From Streptomyces yatensis (GTDB lineage Bacteria; Actinomycetota; Actinomycetes; Streptomycetales; Streptomycetaceae), in contig NZ_CP072941.1 of the NCBI RefSeq assembly GCF_018069625.1, positions 6,138,001-6,202,000 on the forward strand: a stretch of DNA of 64,000 nt. The letters run 5' to 3'. This document shows positions 22,021 to 32,208 of this stretch, in pieces. The notes beneath the pieces are model-generated. The model saw only the letters and a program-made list of their open reading frames with translations. It searched no databases and was not told where the DNA came from. The translations under genes and the position numbers were made by a program. Positions within the stretch are counted from its first letter, which is position 1; each line of letters starts with the position of its first letter.

Positions 22021-22527
22021 ACCGCCCACCTCCACCTTCACGTCCACGCTTACCACCGTCCCGATCACGGTGCATCCGCGCCGACGCGTTGCCAAGAGGG
22101 CACCAGAGGACACAAGTAGGCGCCAGACGGCGCAAGACGGCGCCAGAGGGCACCAGACAGCATGACCGGCACATCATCGGTTCGCGCGCGCCCGTGGTCG
22201 CTGTCCATTTCGTCAAACTTCAGGGCTCGGTTTTGTACACGAACGGCTCATGACGACCCCCTGGGGAGGAGCGATAGCCTTACTGCGTGATCAGCGCGAT
22301 AGTCCGTGAGGGCAACGAGGCCCTCGCTCCGCGCCCGGAGCCGCACCGGCCCCGGGCCCGAGCCGCCGCTGACCCGTGGCGCGTGGGTTCTTGGTCACTT
22401 ACGGCCCAGTACACCCCGGCCATTCCCCGATCCGGCATACCGTCGTCAACGACCGGATTTTTCGCGTCGCGGCGTCATGCCACCGCCATCGATGTCACGC
22501 AACGGCGCGCGACAGGAGCCAGAGGAC
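22021..22527. promoter_or_regulatory. Upstream region of the glutamate dehydrogenase gene with a 10-bp tandem repeat
   Basis: 507 bp without a credible gene. A 10-bp period repeat, seven diverged units such as CGCCAGACGG, runs from 22091 to 22160. A -10-like TAGCCT is at 22275-22280, implying a leader of about 240 nt. The leader contains a small hairpin GAGGGC/GCCCTC (22308-22325). GAGGA precedes the gdh ATG. Confidence 0.45.
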
Positions 22528-25500
22528 ATGCAGACCAAGCTGGACGAAGCCAAGGCCGAGTTGCTCGAACGGGCCGCCCGGGTCGCTGAGAACAGCCCTG
22601 CCGGTGGAAAACCGGTTCAGGGCCCAGGACCGGAGACCCTGACCGCATACCTCCAGCACTACTACCTGCACACGCCTCCGGAGGACCTCGCCGACCGCGA
22701 CCCGGTCGACGTCTTCGGGGCGGCGCTCTCCCACTACCGGCTCGCCGAGGTGCGTCCGCAGGGCACGGCGAACGTCCGTGTGCACACCCCGACCGTCGAG
22801 GAGCACGGCTGGACCTGCAGCCACTCCGTGGTCGAGGTCGTCACCGACGACATGCCGTTCCTGGTCGACTCGGTCACCAATGAGCTCACCCGCCAGGGGC
22901 GCGGCATCCATGTCGTGATCCACCCGCAGGTGATCGTGCGCCGTGACATCACCGGCAAGCTGATCGAGCTGCTCGATGTCTCCCCGGACGGCCCGGCCAG
23001 GAAGAAGCTCCCGCACGACGCGGTCGTGGAGTCCTGGATCCATGTCGAGACCGACCGCGAGACCGACCGCGGCGATCTGAAGCAGATCACCACCGACCTC
23101 CTGCGCGTCCTGTCCGATGTCCGCGAGGCGGTCGAGGACTGGGAGAAGATGCGCGAGTCCGCGCTGCGCCTCGCCGAGGGCCTGCCGGACGAGCCCAAGG
23201 CCGCCGAGGTCCGCGAGGAGGAGGTCGAGGAGGCGCGGGAGCTGCTGCGCTGGCTCGCCGACGACCACTTCACCTTCATCGGCTTCCGCGAGTACGAGCT
23301 GACGCAGGTCCCCACCGAGGCCGGTGGCGAGGAGGACGTGCTGACCGCCGTGCCCGGCACCGGCCTGGGCATCCTCCGCTCCGATCCGCAGCACAAGGAC
23401 AGCGACGAGAGCACCCACGGGGGCCCGGGGTCGCCGTCCTTCAACCGGCTTCCGGCCGACGCCCGCGCCAAGGCGCGTGAGCGCAAGCTGCTGGTGCTCA
23501 CCAAGGCGAACAGCCGCGCCACCGTCCACCGCCCCTCGTACCTCGACTACATCGGCGTGAAGAAGTTCGACGCCGAGGGCAATGTGATCGGCGAGCGCCG
23601 CTTCCTGGGGCTGTTCTCCTCCGCCGCGTACACCGAGTCGGTGCGCCGGGTCCCGGTCATCCGCCGCAAGGTCGTCGAGGTGCTCGCGGGCGCGGGCTTC
23701 GCCCCCAACAGCCATGACGGCCGGGATCTGCTGCAGATCCTGGAGACGTACCCGCGTGATGAGCTGTTCCAGACCCCGGTCGACCAGCTCCGCTCGATCG
23801 TCACCAGCGTGCTCTACCTCCAGGAGCGCCGCCGGCTGCGGCTGTTCCTCCGCCAGGACGAGTACGGGCGCTACTACTCCGCGCTGGTCTACCTTCCGCG
23901 CGATCGTTTCACCACCGATGTGCGGCTGCGGCTGACCGACATCCTGCTGGAGGAGCTGAGCGGCCGTCCGCCGGTCGACTTCACCGCCCTGCACACCGAG
24001 TCGGTGCTCTCGCGGCTGCACTTCGTGGTGCGCCTCCAGCCCGGTACCGAGCTGCCCGACCTCACCGACGCCGATGTGGAACGGATCGAGAACCGGCTGA
24101 TCGAGGCCGCCCGCTCCTGGGCCGACGGCTTCTCCGAGGCGCTGGTCTCCGAGGTCGGCGAGGAGCGCGCGGCGGAGCTGCTGCGCCGCTATCAGCACGC
24201 CTTCCCCGAGGGGTACAAGGCGGACCACACCCCGCGCGGCGCCGTGGCCGACCTCCAGCACCTGGAGCGGCTGAAGGACCGGGGCAAGGAATTCGGGCTC
24301 AGCCTCTACGAGCCGGTGGGCGCGGCCCACGCCGAGCGCCGCTTCAAGATCTACCGGGCGGGTGCCCAGATCTCGCTGTCCGCGGTGCTCCCGGTGCTCA
24401 ACACCCTCGGTGTCGAGGTGGTCGACGAGCGCCCGTACGAGCTGCGCTGCTCGGACAAGAGCACCGCCTGGATCTACGACTTCGGGCTGCGGCTGCCCCT
24501 GCGCGAGGGCGAGGCGCTGGCCGACGACGCCCGTGAGCGCTTCCAGAACGCGTTCGCCGCGGTGTGGACCGGCCGGGCCGAGAGCGACAACTTCAACCAG
24601 CTGGTGCTGGGCGCCGGGCTGGACTGGCGGCAGGCGATGGTGCTGCGGGCCTACGCCAAGTACCTGCGGCAGGCCGGCTCCACCTTCAGCCAGTCGTACA
24701 TGGAGGACACCCTCCGCAACAATGTGCACACCACCCGGCTGCTGGTCTCCCTCTTCGAGGCGCGGATGTCGCCGGAGCGGCAGCGGGCGGGCGTGGAGCT
24801 GACCGACGCCCTGCTGGAGGAGCTGGACGCGGCGCTGGACCAGGTGGCCTCGCTGGACGAGGACCGCATCCTGCGCTCGTTCCTCACCCTGATCAAGGCC
24901 ACCCTCCGCACCAATCACTTCCAGATGAACGGGGACGGCAAGCCCCACGAGTATCTGTCGATCAAGCTGGACCCGCAGGCCGTGCCCGATCTGCCCGCGC
25001 CCCGCCCGGCGTACGAGATCTGGGTGTACTCGCCGCGGGTCGAGGGTGTGCATCTGCGGTTCGGCAAGGTCGCGCGCGGTGGTCTGCGCTGGTCCGACCG
25101 GCGTGAGGACTTCCGTACCGAGATCCTGGGCCTGGTCAAGGCGCAGATGGTGAAGAACACGGTCATCGTGCCGGTGGGCGCCAAGGGCGGCTTCGTCGGC
25201 AAGCGGCTGCCGGATCCGTCCGTCGACCGCGACGCCTGGATGGCCGAGGGCATCGCCTGCTACAAGACCTTCATCTCCGGTCTGCTCGACATCACCGACA
25301 ACCTGGTCGCGGGCCAGGTCGAGCCGCCCAAGGACGTGGTCCGCCACGACGGGGACGACACCTATCTCGTCGTCGCCGCCGACAAGGGCACCGCGACCTT
25401 CTCCGACATCGCCAATGACGTGGCCCAGTCGTACGGCTTCTGGCTCGGCGACGCCTTCGCCTCCGGCGGCTCGGCCGGATACGACCACAAGGGCATGGGC

Positions 25501-27486
25501 ATCACCGCCCGCGGCGCCTGGGAGTCGGTCAAGCGCCACTTCCGCGAGCTGGGCCATGACACCCAGACCGAGGACTTCACGGTCGTGGGCGTCGGCGACA
25601 TGTCCGGTGACGTGTTCGGCAACGGCATGCTGCTCAGCGAGCACATCCGGCTGATCGCCGCCTTCGACCACCGGCACATCTTCCTGGACCCCAACCCGGA
25701 CGCGGCCACCTCCTACGCCGAGCGCCGCCGCCTGTTCGAGCTGCCGCGCTCCTCGTGGGAGGACTACGACACCGAGCTGCTGTCGGCGGGCGGCGGCATC
25801 CACCCCCGTACCGCCAAGGCCATCCCAATCACCCCGCAGGTGCGGGCCGCGCTCGGCATCGAGAAGCGGGTCGCCAAGATGACCCCGGCCGATCTGATGA
25901 AGACGATCCTCAAGGCCCCGGTCGACCTGCTGTGGAACGGCGGCATCGGCACCTACGTCAAGGCGTCCACCGAATCCCACGGCGATGTCGGCGACAAGGC
26001 CAATGACGCGATCCGGGTGGACGGCCAGGACCTGCGGGTCAAGGTCGTCGGCGAGGGCGGCAACCTGGGCCTGACCCAGCTGGGCCGGATCGAGTTCGCC
26101 GCCAACGGCGGCCGGATCAACACCGACGCGATCGACAACAGCGCCGGTGTGGACACCTCCGACCACGAGGTGAACATCAAGATCCTGCTCAATGCCCTGG
26201 TCACCGAGGGCGACCTCACCCTCAAGCAGCGCAACAAGCTGCTCGCCGAGATGACCGACGAGGTCGGCGCGCTGGTGCTGCGCAACAACTACGCGCAGAA
26301 CGTGGCCCTGGCCAACTCCGTCGCCCAGGCCCCCAGCCTGCTCCACGCCCACCAGCGGCTGATGCGCCGCCTGGGCCGCGAGGGCCGGCTGGACCGGGCG
26401 CTGGAGTTCCTGCCCACCGACCGCCAGATCCGCGAGCGGCTCTCGGCCGGGCGCGGTCTGAGCCAGCCCGAGCTGGCCGTGCTGCTCGCCTACGTCAAGA
26501 TCACGGTGGCCGATGAGCTGATCGCCACCGGGCTGCCCGACGATCCGTATCTGCAGCGGCTGCTGCACGCCTACTTCCCGCAGGCGCTGCGCGAGCGGTT
26601 CCCCGAGTACATCGACGCTCACGCCCTGCGGCGCGAGATCATCACCACGGTGCTGGTCAACGACACGCTCAACACCGCCGGGACGACCTTCCTGCACCGG
26701 ATGCGGGAGGAGAGCGGGGCCTCCACCGAGGAGGTCGTGCGCGCCCAGACCGCGGCCCGCGCGATCTTCGAGCTGAACCAGGTGTGGGACGAGGTCGAGG
26801 CGCTGGACACGGTCGTCGACGCCGAGATCCAGACCAGGATGCGGCTGCACTCGCGGCGGCTGGTCGAGCGCGGCACCCGCTGGCTGCTCAACAACCGGCC
26901 GCAGCCGCTGGAGCTCGCCGAGACCATCGACTTCTTCGGCGAGCGGGTCGCCGCGGTCCGGGCGCAGATGCCCAAGCTGCTGCGCGGCTCCGACATCGAG
27001 TGGTACCAGCGGATCTACGACGAGATCACCGCGGCGGGCGTCCCGGAGGACCTGGCCACCCGGGTGGCGGGCTTCTCCTCGGCCTTCCCGACGCTGGACA
27101 TCGTCGCCATCGCGGACCGCACCGGCAAGGAGCCGCTGGCGGTCGCCGAGGTCTACTACGACCTGGCCGACCGGCTGCGGATCAGCCAGCTGATGGACCG
27201 GATCATCGAGCTGCCGCGCGCCGACCGGTGGCAGTCCATGGCCCGGGTCTCCATCCGCGAGGACCTGTACGCGGCCCAGGCCGCCCTGACCTCCGATGTG
27301 CTGTCGGTGGGCAACGGCGGCTCCACGCCCGAGCAGCGCTTCAAGGCGTGGGAGGAGAAGAACGCCGCGATCCTGCAGCGTGCGCGCACCACGCTCGATG
27401 AGATCCAGTCGTCGGAGACCTTCGACCTGGCGAATCTGTCGGTCGCGATGCGGACGATGCGGACGCTGCTGCGCACCCACAGCTGA
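22528..27486 (+). CDS. gdh: Large (180-kDa class) NAD-dependent glutamate dehydrogenase
   Basis: Cytoplasmic enzyme of 1652 residues that oxidatively deaminates glutamate to 2-oxoglutarate and ammonium with NAD. Its length is that of the L_180 class, first described in Streptomyces clavuligerus. The N-terminal third has regulatory ACT-like domains (HSVVEVVTDDMPFLVDSVTNEL near residue 110). The catalytic core includes GGLRWSDRREDFRTEILGL and AQMVKNTVIVPVGAKGGFV near residues 850-890, with the lysines expected for substrate binding, and the nucleotide-binding part with VGVGDMSGDVFGNGML. The C-terminal third is helical. The start at 22528 has AGAGGA just upstream. It is monocistronic, followed by a strong hairpin terminator. 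Confidence 0.95.
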   Translation: MQTKLDEAKAELLERAARVAENSPAGGKPVQGPGPETLTAYLQHYYLHTPPEDLADRDPVDVFGAALSHYRLAEVRPQGTANVRVHTPTVEEHGWTCSHSVVEVVTDDMPFLVDSVTNELTRQGRGIHVVIHPQVIVRRDITGKLIELLDVSPDGPARKKLPHDAVVESWIHVETDRETDRGDLKQITTDLLRVLSDVREAVEDWEKMRESALRLAEGLPDEPKAAEVREEEVEEARELLRWLADDHFTFIGFREYELTQVPTEAGGEEDVLTAVPGTGLGILRSDPQHKDSDESTHGGPGSPSFNRLPADARAKARERKLLVLTKANSRATVHRPSYLDYIGVKKFDAEGNVIGERRFLGLFSSAAYTESVRRVPVIRRKVVEVLAGAGFAPNSHDGRDLLQILETYPRDELFQTPVDQLRSIVTSVLYLQERRRLRLFLRQDEYGRYYSALVYLPRDRFTTDVRLRLTDILLEELSGRPPVDFTALHTESVLSRLHFVVRLQPGTELPDLTDADVERIENRLIEAARSWADGFSEALVSEVGEERAAELLRRYQHAFPEGYKADHTPRGAVADLQHLERLKDRGKEFGLSLYEPVGAAHAERRFKIYRAGAQISLSAVLPVLNTLGVEVVDERPYELRCSDKSTAWIYDFGLRLPLREGEALADDARERFQNAFAAVWTGRAESDNFNQLVLGAGLDWRQAMVLRAYAKYLRQAGSTFSQSYMEDTLRNNVHTTRLLVSLFEARMSPERQRAGVELTDALLEELDAALDQVASLDEDRILRSFLTLIKATLRTNHFQMNGDGKPHEYLSIKLDPQAVPDLPAPRPAYEIWVYSPRVEGVHLRFGKVARGGLRWSDRREDFRTEILGLVKAQMVKNTVIVPVGAKGGFVGKRLPDPSVDRDAWMAEGIACYKTFISGLLDITDNLVAGQVEPPKDVVRHDGDDTYLVVAADKGTATFSDIANDVAQSYGFWLGDAFASGGSAGYDHKGMGITARGAWESVKRHFRELGHDTQTEDFTVVGVGDMSGDVFGNGMLLSEHIRLIAAFDHRHIFLDPNPDAATSYAERRRLFELPRSSWEDYDTELLSAGGGIHPRTAKAIPITPQVRAALGIEKRVAKMTPADLMKTILKAPVDLLWNGGIGTYVKASTESHGDVGDKANDAIRVDGQDLRVKVVGEGGNLGLTQLGRIEFAANGGRINTDAIDNSAGVDTSDHEVNIKILLNALVTEGDLTLKQRNKLLAEMTDEVGALVLRNNYAQNVALANSVAQAPSLLHAHQRLMRRLGREGRLDRALEFLPTDRQIRERLSAGRGLSQPELAVLLAYVKITVADELIATGLPDDPYLQRLLHAYFPQALRERFPEYIDAHALRREIITTVLVNDTLNTAGTTFLHRMREESGASTEEVVRAQTAARAIFELNQVWDEVEALDTVVDAEIQTRMRLHSRRLVERGTRWLLNNRPQPLELAETIDFFGERVAAVRAQMPKLLRGSDIEWYQRIYDEITAAGVPEDLATRVAGFSSAFPTLDIVAIADRTGKEPLAVAEVYYDLADRLRISQLMDRIIELPRADRWQSMARVSIREDLYAAQAALTSDVLSVGNGGSTPEQRFKAWEEKNAAILQRARTTLDEIQSSETFDLANLSVAMRTMRTLLRTHS

Positions 27487-27509
27487 GGCTCAGCAGAAGG
27501 CAGTACCGG

Positions 27510-27546
27510 CGCCCCCGGTGGACTTCATGTCCGCCGGGGGCGTTTG
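27510..27546 (+). terminator. Terminator after gdh
   Basis: 13-bp stem with one G-T mismatch (27510-27522 / 27530-27542), a 7-nt loop and a short TTT, located 23 nt beyond the gdh stop. Confidence 0.75.
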
Positions 27547-27663
27547 TCACCCGCTTGGGCGTCCGTCCAACGACCGAGCGGGCATACCGGGACGAACCCA
27601 CCTAGCGTGGGTGGTCAGTGAGTGCTTCGCACCTCGAACCGCCGTCGCGTCCCGAGGAGCCCT

Positions 27664-29925
27664 ATGCCCCGCTTCACCATCGTCATCGCCGCCTATCGCG
27701 TCCAGGGCTATCTGAGCGCCTGCCTGGATTCCGTGCTGACGCAGTCGTGTCAGGACGTGGAGGTGGTCGCCGTCGACGACTGCTCACCGGACCACTGCGG
27801 CGCGATCATCGACGCGTACGCGGCGCGCGACAGCCGGGTCGTGCCCGTGCACCAGCGGGTCAACTCCGGGCCGGGCCAGGCCCGTAACGCCGGTGTCGAG
27901 CGGGCCCGCGGGGACTATCTGCTCTTCCTGGACGGGGACGACACCCTCGCCCCGGGCACCCTCCAGGGCCTCGCCGACCGGATCGCCCTCACCCAGGACC
28001 CGGACATCCTCTACTTCAACCATGTGCGCACCTACTGGTCGGAGCGGAGGGCCCCCAGCCTCTTCGGGGAGCTGCTGGCCTCGGCGGGCACCGATGTCTT
28101 CTCCGTCGTCGAACGCCCGGAATTCCTGCGGCTGTTCGCGATGTCGTCCAACCGCGTCTATCGCCGGGATTTCTACGCCCGTCATGGCTTCGCGTTCAGC
28201 GAGGGCATCTACGAGGACGCCCTGCTCTCGTACAAGACGATGCTCACCGCGCGGCGAATAGCGTGTATCGATCTGGTGGGTCTGGAATACCGGCAGCGGC
28301 GGGTCGGGGCCAGTACGGCAAGCCCCGGGGAGAAGCACTTCGTCATCTTCCAGCAGTACGCCCGGCTCTTCGACTTCCTCGACGAGCATCCGCGGCTGGA
28401 CCCTTTGCGCCCGCTGCTCTTCGAACGGGCCATCTCGCATTTCCTGTTCTGCCTGGACCGGACGTCCCGGGTGGCGACGGCGGACCGGCCGCGCTTCTTC
28501 GCACGGGCCGCCGCGTGGTACCGCCGCCGGCTGCCGGCCGGGTTCACCCCGCCGGTCGAGGGCCGGTGGCGCTTCGAGGCGCTGGCGTCCGGCTCCTTCC
28601 TCCGCTACCGGGAGCGCGAGCTGGGCGTGCGGGCGGCCGCCGGGGCCCGCAAGCTGCGCCGGACCGTCCGGCCGCCCCTGGCCGCACGCGCCAAGCGGGG
28701 GCTGTACCGGCTGCACCGGCAGCGCCCCGTGGACCCCCACCTGGCCGTCTACTCCGCGTACTGGGGCCGTGGGGTGCTGTGCAATCCGGGGGCCATCTAC
28801 TACAAGGCGCGGGAGCTGGCACCGGAGGTCCACGGGGTGTGGGCGGTCAAGAAGTCGGAGATCGAAGCGCTTCCGGAAGGCGTCGACTACGTCGTCACCG
28901 GCACCCGCGACTTCTACCGGGCCGTGGCCCGCGCGAAATACCTCATCAACAACGTCAACTTCCCCAATGAGGTGGTGAAGCGGCCGGGCACGGTGCATCT
29001 GCAGACCTTCCATGGCACTCCGCTCAAATGCATGGGGCTGGATCAGCAGCACTATCCGGCCGCCGCGGGCGGCATGAGTTTCGGTAATCTGCTCAAGCGC
29101 ATCGACCGCTGGGACGTCGCCCTCTCCTCCAATCCGCACTCCAGCCAGATCTGGGAGCGGGTCTATCCCGCCGCGTACCGGCTGCTGGAATACGGATATC
29201 CGCGCAACGATGTCTTCTTCACGGCGTCGGAGGAGGACATCCGGCGGATCCGCGGGGAGTTGGGCATCCCGGCCGGGAACACCGCCCTCCTCTACGCGCC
29301 CACCCTCCGCGACTACCAGAAGGGGTTCACCCCCCGGCTGGACCTGGAGCGGCTCAGCCGCGAACTCGGCCCGCGGACCACGCTGCTGGTGCGGGCCCAC
29401 TACTCCTACCGGCCGCAGGACCACCTGTCCCGGCTCCAGGAGGCCGGGCTGGTGATCGACGTCTCGCACCACCCGTCGGCGGAGCACCTGTGCCTGGCGG
29501 CCGACGCGCTGATCACCGACTACTCGTCGATGATGTTCGACTACGCGCTCCTGGACCGACCCATCGTGATCTACGCCGACGACTGGGACATCTACCGGTC
29601 CTCCCGCGGGGTCTACTTCGACCTCCTCTCGGGATCCCCCGGCGAGACCCCGGGAGCCGTCGCCCGCACCGGGCGGGAGCTGGCCGAGGTCTTCCGCGAG
29701 GGCCGCTGGTGCGACGCGGACGCTACCGCGCTGCGCACCGCCTTCCGGGCCCGGTTCTGCCCGTTCGACGACGGCCACGCGGCCGAACGGGTGGTACGGA
29801 CCCTGATGCTGGGCCAGGACGAGATGGCGCTCCCGATCGCGTCCGCGCCACGGCCGCGGCCGCTGCCGGCCGGTGGCGACAGCGCCCCGGCGGGGCCGCG
29901 CGGCGGCGTCCTCACCGCCGAGTGA
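27664..29925 (+). CDS. Bifunctional GT2 glycosyltransferase / CDP-glycerol glycerophosphotransferase (TagF-like)
   Basis: Cell-wall polymer enzyme of 753 residues. The N-terminal GT-A domain (about 1-250) begins FTIVIAAYRVQGYLSACLDS, with Asp38-Asp39 and the metal-binding DGDD (90-93). The C-terminal half (about 380-740) is a CDP-glycerol:glycerophosphate glycerophosphotransferase domain with the catalytic-type motif FHGTPLKCMGLD, LYAPTLRDY and AADALITDYSSMMFDYALL followed by DRPIVIYADD. TagF-type enzymes extend poly(glycerol phosphate) chains at the membrane; the fused GT2 suggests it also adds a sugar. The ATG at 27664 has GAGGAG upstream. It is first in the glycopolymer locus and is followed 69 nt later by a GT2 gene. 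Its paralogue is at 45158-47836. Confidence 0.92.
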   Translation: MPRFTIVIAAYRVQGYLSACLDSVLTQSCQDVEVVAVDDCSPDHCGAIIDAYAARDSRVVPVHQRVNSGPGQARNAGVERARGDYLLFLDGDDTLAPGTLQGLADRIALTQDPDILYFNHVRTYWSERRAPSLFGELLASAGTDVFSVVERPEFLRLFAMSSNRVYRRDFYARHGFAFSEGIYEDALLSYKTMLTARRIACIDLVGLEYRQRRVGASTASPGEKHFVIFQQYARLFDFLDEHPRLDPLRPLLFERAISHFLFCLDRTSRVATADRPRFFARAAAWYRRRLPAGFTPPVEGRWRFEALASGSFLRYRERELGVRAAAGARKLRRTVRPPLAARAKRGLYRLHRQRPVDPHLAVYSAYWGRGVLCNPGAIYYKARELAPEVHGVWAVKKSEIEALPEGVDYVVTGTRDFYRAVARAKYLINNVNFPNEVVKRPGTVHLQTFHGTPLKCMGLDQQHYPAAAGGMSFGNLLKRIDRWDVALSSNPHSSQIWERVYPAAYRLLEYGYPRNDVFFTASEEDIRRIRGELGIPAGNTALLYAPTLRDYQKGFTPRLDLERLSRELGPRTTLLVRAHYSYRPQDHLSRLQEAGLVIDVSHHPSAEHLCLAADALITDYSSMMFDYALLDRPIVIYADDWDIYRSSRGVYFDLLSGSPGETPGAVARTGRELAEVFREGRWCDADATALRTAFRARFCPFDDGHAAERVVRTLMLGQDEMALPIASAPRPRPLPAGGDSAPAGPRGGVLTAE

Positions 29926-29994
29926 CCCGACCCCTCACCCCGACCCCCGACCCCGACCCCCGCCCCGTCGAGAGCCCGGAGTCAGGAGGCCGTC

Positions 29995-32004
29995 ATGCCC
30001 TCTCCGTCCCGACCTCGTGTCAGTGTGATCATCCCCGCCTACAACGCCCTGCCGGAGCTGACCCGCGCCGTCACCTCCGCGATGGACCAGACCCTGGGCC
30101 CGGACCGGGTCGAGATCATCGCGGTGGACGACGGTTCGACCGACGGCACCGGCGAGGAGCTGGACCGGCTCGCCCGTACCTGCTCCGCGCTGCGCGTCAT
30201 CCACCAGGAGAACTCCGGCTGCGCGGGCATACCCCGCAACACCGGACTGGACCACGCCCGGGGCGAATTCGTCTTCTTCCTCGACTCCGACGACTACCTG
30301 GGGCCGGACGCGCTGCGCCGCATGGTCGCCATGGCCGACGCCCACGGCACCGACATCGTGCTGGGCAAGATCGCCTCCGTGGGGGGACGGGCCGTGCCCC
30401 GGGCGGTCTTCCAGCACAATCAGCCCCGTACCGACATCTTCTCCTCCCACGCCTATCTGACCCTGGGCCCGTGGAAGCTGTTCCGGCGCTCCCTCATCGA
30501 GCGGCTGCACCTGCGCTTCCCGCCCTACCGCAACTGCGAGGACAAGCCGTTCACCGCGGCCGCCTACCTCAACGCCGCCGGTATCTCGGTGGTGGCCGAC
30601 TACGACTGCTACTACGTCCGCTACCGCGAGAACCGCAACAACCTCACCCTCACCGCCGCCGATCTCGCCCACCGCATGGACGGCAGCCGGCTGTGCTTCG
30701 AGACCGTGGCCCGCTATCTGGAACCGGGCCCGCGGCGGGACCAGATCATGCGCCGCCATGTGGAGTGGGAGCTGTGCGGTCCGCTGCGCGCCCTGCTGCC
30801 CCGCGAGAGCGAACAGGAGGCGCGGGAGCGGTTCTTCCCGGAGTTCCGGCACTGGGCGAGGACGTGGGTGAGCGACGCCCTCTTCCAGCGGCTCGACGCC
30901 CCCGACCGGCTGCTGATCCAGCTGCTGCGCGCCGACCGCTTCGAGGAGGTGCTGACCGTGGTCCGGAACGCGGGGCGGGACGCGCGGCGCGGCCATCTCG
31001 TCGAAAAGGGCCGGGTCTACTGGCTCCATCCGTTCTTCCGGGACCACGCCGCCGCCGTCCCCGACGTCTGCTTCGACGTCACCGACCGGCTGCCGGTCCA
31101 GCACTACCTGGAGGCGGCGAGCTGGCACGGCGGGGCGCTGCGGCTGGCCGGCCACGCCTATGTCGAGGACGTCGACGCCCTGGACCCGGCCACCGAGATC
31201 GTGCTGCGCAAGTACCGGTCCGACCGCCCCGAGGTGCGGCTGCCCACCACGCCGTGCCTCTCCGCCAACCCGCTGCCGGGGGAGGGGCGGCGGTACGAGA
31301 TGGCGGGCTTCACCGCCGAGATCGACCCGGCCACCGCCGACGGCGGGGCCCCGCTGGAGCGCGGGCTGTGGAACATCTACCTCGACGTCCGCGCCCAGGG
31401 CGTCAGCCGTACGGTGCGGTTCGGCAACCGCCGCGAGGGCGGTGAGGTCACCCATCCCACCCGGCGCCGCGTCACCACGTCCCGGGGGGCGGAGGTGGTG
31501 GTGCCGTACTACACCCCGTACGGCAATCTCTCGCTCGACGTGGGCGAGGTCGCCCATCCCCTCGACCCGCCCTGCCAGGTGCTCCGGACCATCTGGCACA
31601 CCCGGAGCACCCTGCTCGTCGGCGGACGGCTGACCGAGGAGGCCGCGCGGGACGGCGGGACGCTGCTGCTGCGCGCCGAGGGCGGGACGGGCACGGTGCA
31701 CGAGCTGCCGGTGCGCTGTGAACCCGGCGGTGCCATGTCCGTCTTCACCGCCCGGCTGCCGGTCGGCAGGCTGGGCGCGGGCCGCTGGACCCTGACGCTG
31801 ATCATGGACGGCCGCGACGAGGACGCGCCGCGCCGTGCCGCGGCCGTGCCGTACTTCGACCGGCTGGCCGCGACCCGCTGGCTGCGGTTCGGCTGCCGTC
31901 CGTACTACGCCAAGCCGGTGGCTCTGGGCCCGGCCCGGGCCCTCGGCCTGGAGGTGGCTCCGATCAAGGTGGCCACGGGGGTGCGGCGGCGGCTGCGGGG
32001 GTGA
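29995..32004 (+). CDS. GT2 family glycosyltransferase, large form
   Basis: Glycosyltransferase of 669 residues. The GT-A domain (1-~230) shows VSVIIPAYNALPEL, the acidic pair in IIAVDDGSTDGTGEEL and the metal-binding LDSDD. A helical middle region follows, then a ~270-residue C-terminal part with beta-rich repeats (RTVRFGNR, NLSLDVGE). Fusions of this kind occur in teichoic-acid and capsule loci. The donor sugar is not predictable. It is a paralogue of the convergent gene at 32209-34215: both share YWLHPFFRD, CFDVTDRLPV, LDVRAQG-SRTVRFGNR and PYYAKP near the C-terminus. It has AGGAGG ahead of the ATG and probably shares a transcript with the preceding TagF-like gene. Confidence 0.9.
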   Translation: MPSPSRPRVSVIIPAYNALPELTRAVTSAMDQTLGPDRVEIIAVDDGSTDGTGEELDRLARTCSALRVIHQENSGCAGIPRNTGLDHARGEFVFFLDSDDYLGPDALRRMVAMADAHGTDIVLGKIASVGGRAVPRAVFQHNQPRTDIFSSHAYLTLGPWKLFRRSLIERLHLRFPPYRNCEDKPFTAAAYLNAAGISVVADYDCYYVRYRENRNNLTLTAADLAHRMDGSRLCFETVARYLEPGPRRDQIMRRHVEWELCGPLRALLPRESEQEARERFFPEFRHWARTWVSDALFQRLDAPDRLLIQLLRADRFEEVLTVVRNAGRDARRGHLVEKGRVYWLHPFFRDHAAAVPDVCFDVTDRLPVQHYLEAASWHGGALRLAGHAYVEDVDALDPATEIVLRKYRSDRPEVRLPTTPCLSANPLPGEGRRYEMAGFTAEIDPATADGGAPLERGLWNIYLDVRAQGVSRTVRFGNRREGGEVTHPTRRRVTTSRGAEVVVPYYTPYGNLSLDVGEVAHPLDPPCQVLRTIWHTRSTLLVGGRLTEEAARDGGTLLLRAEGGTGTVHELPVRCEPGGAMSVFTARLPVGRLGAGRWTLTLIMDGRDEDAPRRAAAVPYFDRLAATRWLRFGCRPYYAKPVALGPARALGLEVAPIKVATGVRRRLRG

Positions 32005-32074
32005 GCGTGGCCATGTCCGGGCGGGCCACGCGGCGGAGCCGCATATTCTCCCCTCCCCGCCCCTTCCCACGACC

Positions 32075-32115
32075 GGGGCTTCGCCCCAGGCCCCAGGGTC
32101 CAGGGGCGAAGCCCC
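32075..32115. terminator. Bidirectional hairpin between convergent GT2 paralogues
   Basis: Perfect 13-bp stem GGGGCTTCGCCCC (32075-32087) / GGGGCGAAGCCCC (32103-32115). It is flanked by a near-identical direct repeat, CACGCGGCGG-N-NCCGCATAT, at about 32030 and 32118. The left part resembles the dispersed element found after secA. It can stop both convergent transcripts. Confidence 0.7.
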
Positions 32116-32208
32116 TGCCACGCGGCGGATCCGCATATCGATGCCGCGGGAAGGGGCGGGGATCGGACCGGAAACGGACCGAGGGGAACAGCCTGCCGCG
32201 GGCGTCGG

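Noticed and set aside
22495..27480. 1661-codon minus-strand open frame opposite glutamate dehydrogenase
   Set aside because: Same GC-bias mirror effect; the residue composition is Arg/Leu/Gly/His-rich and featureless.
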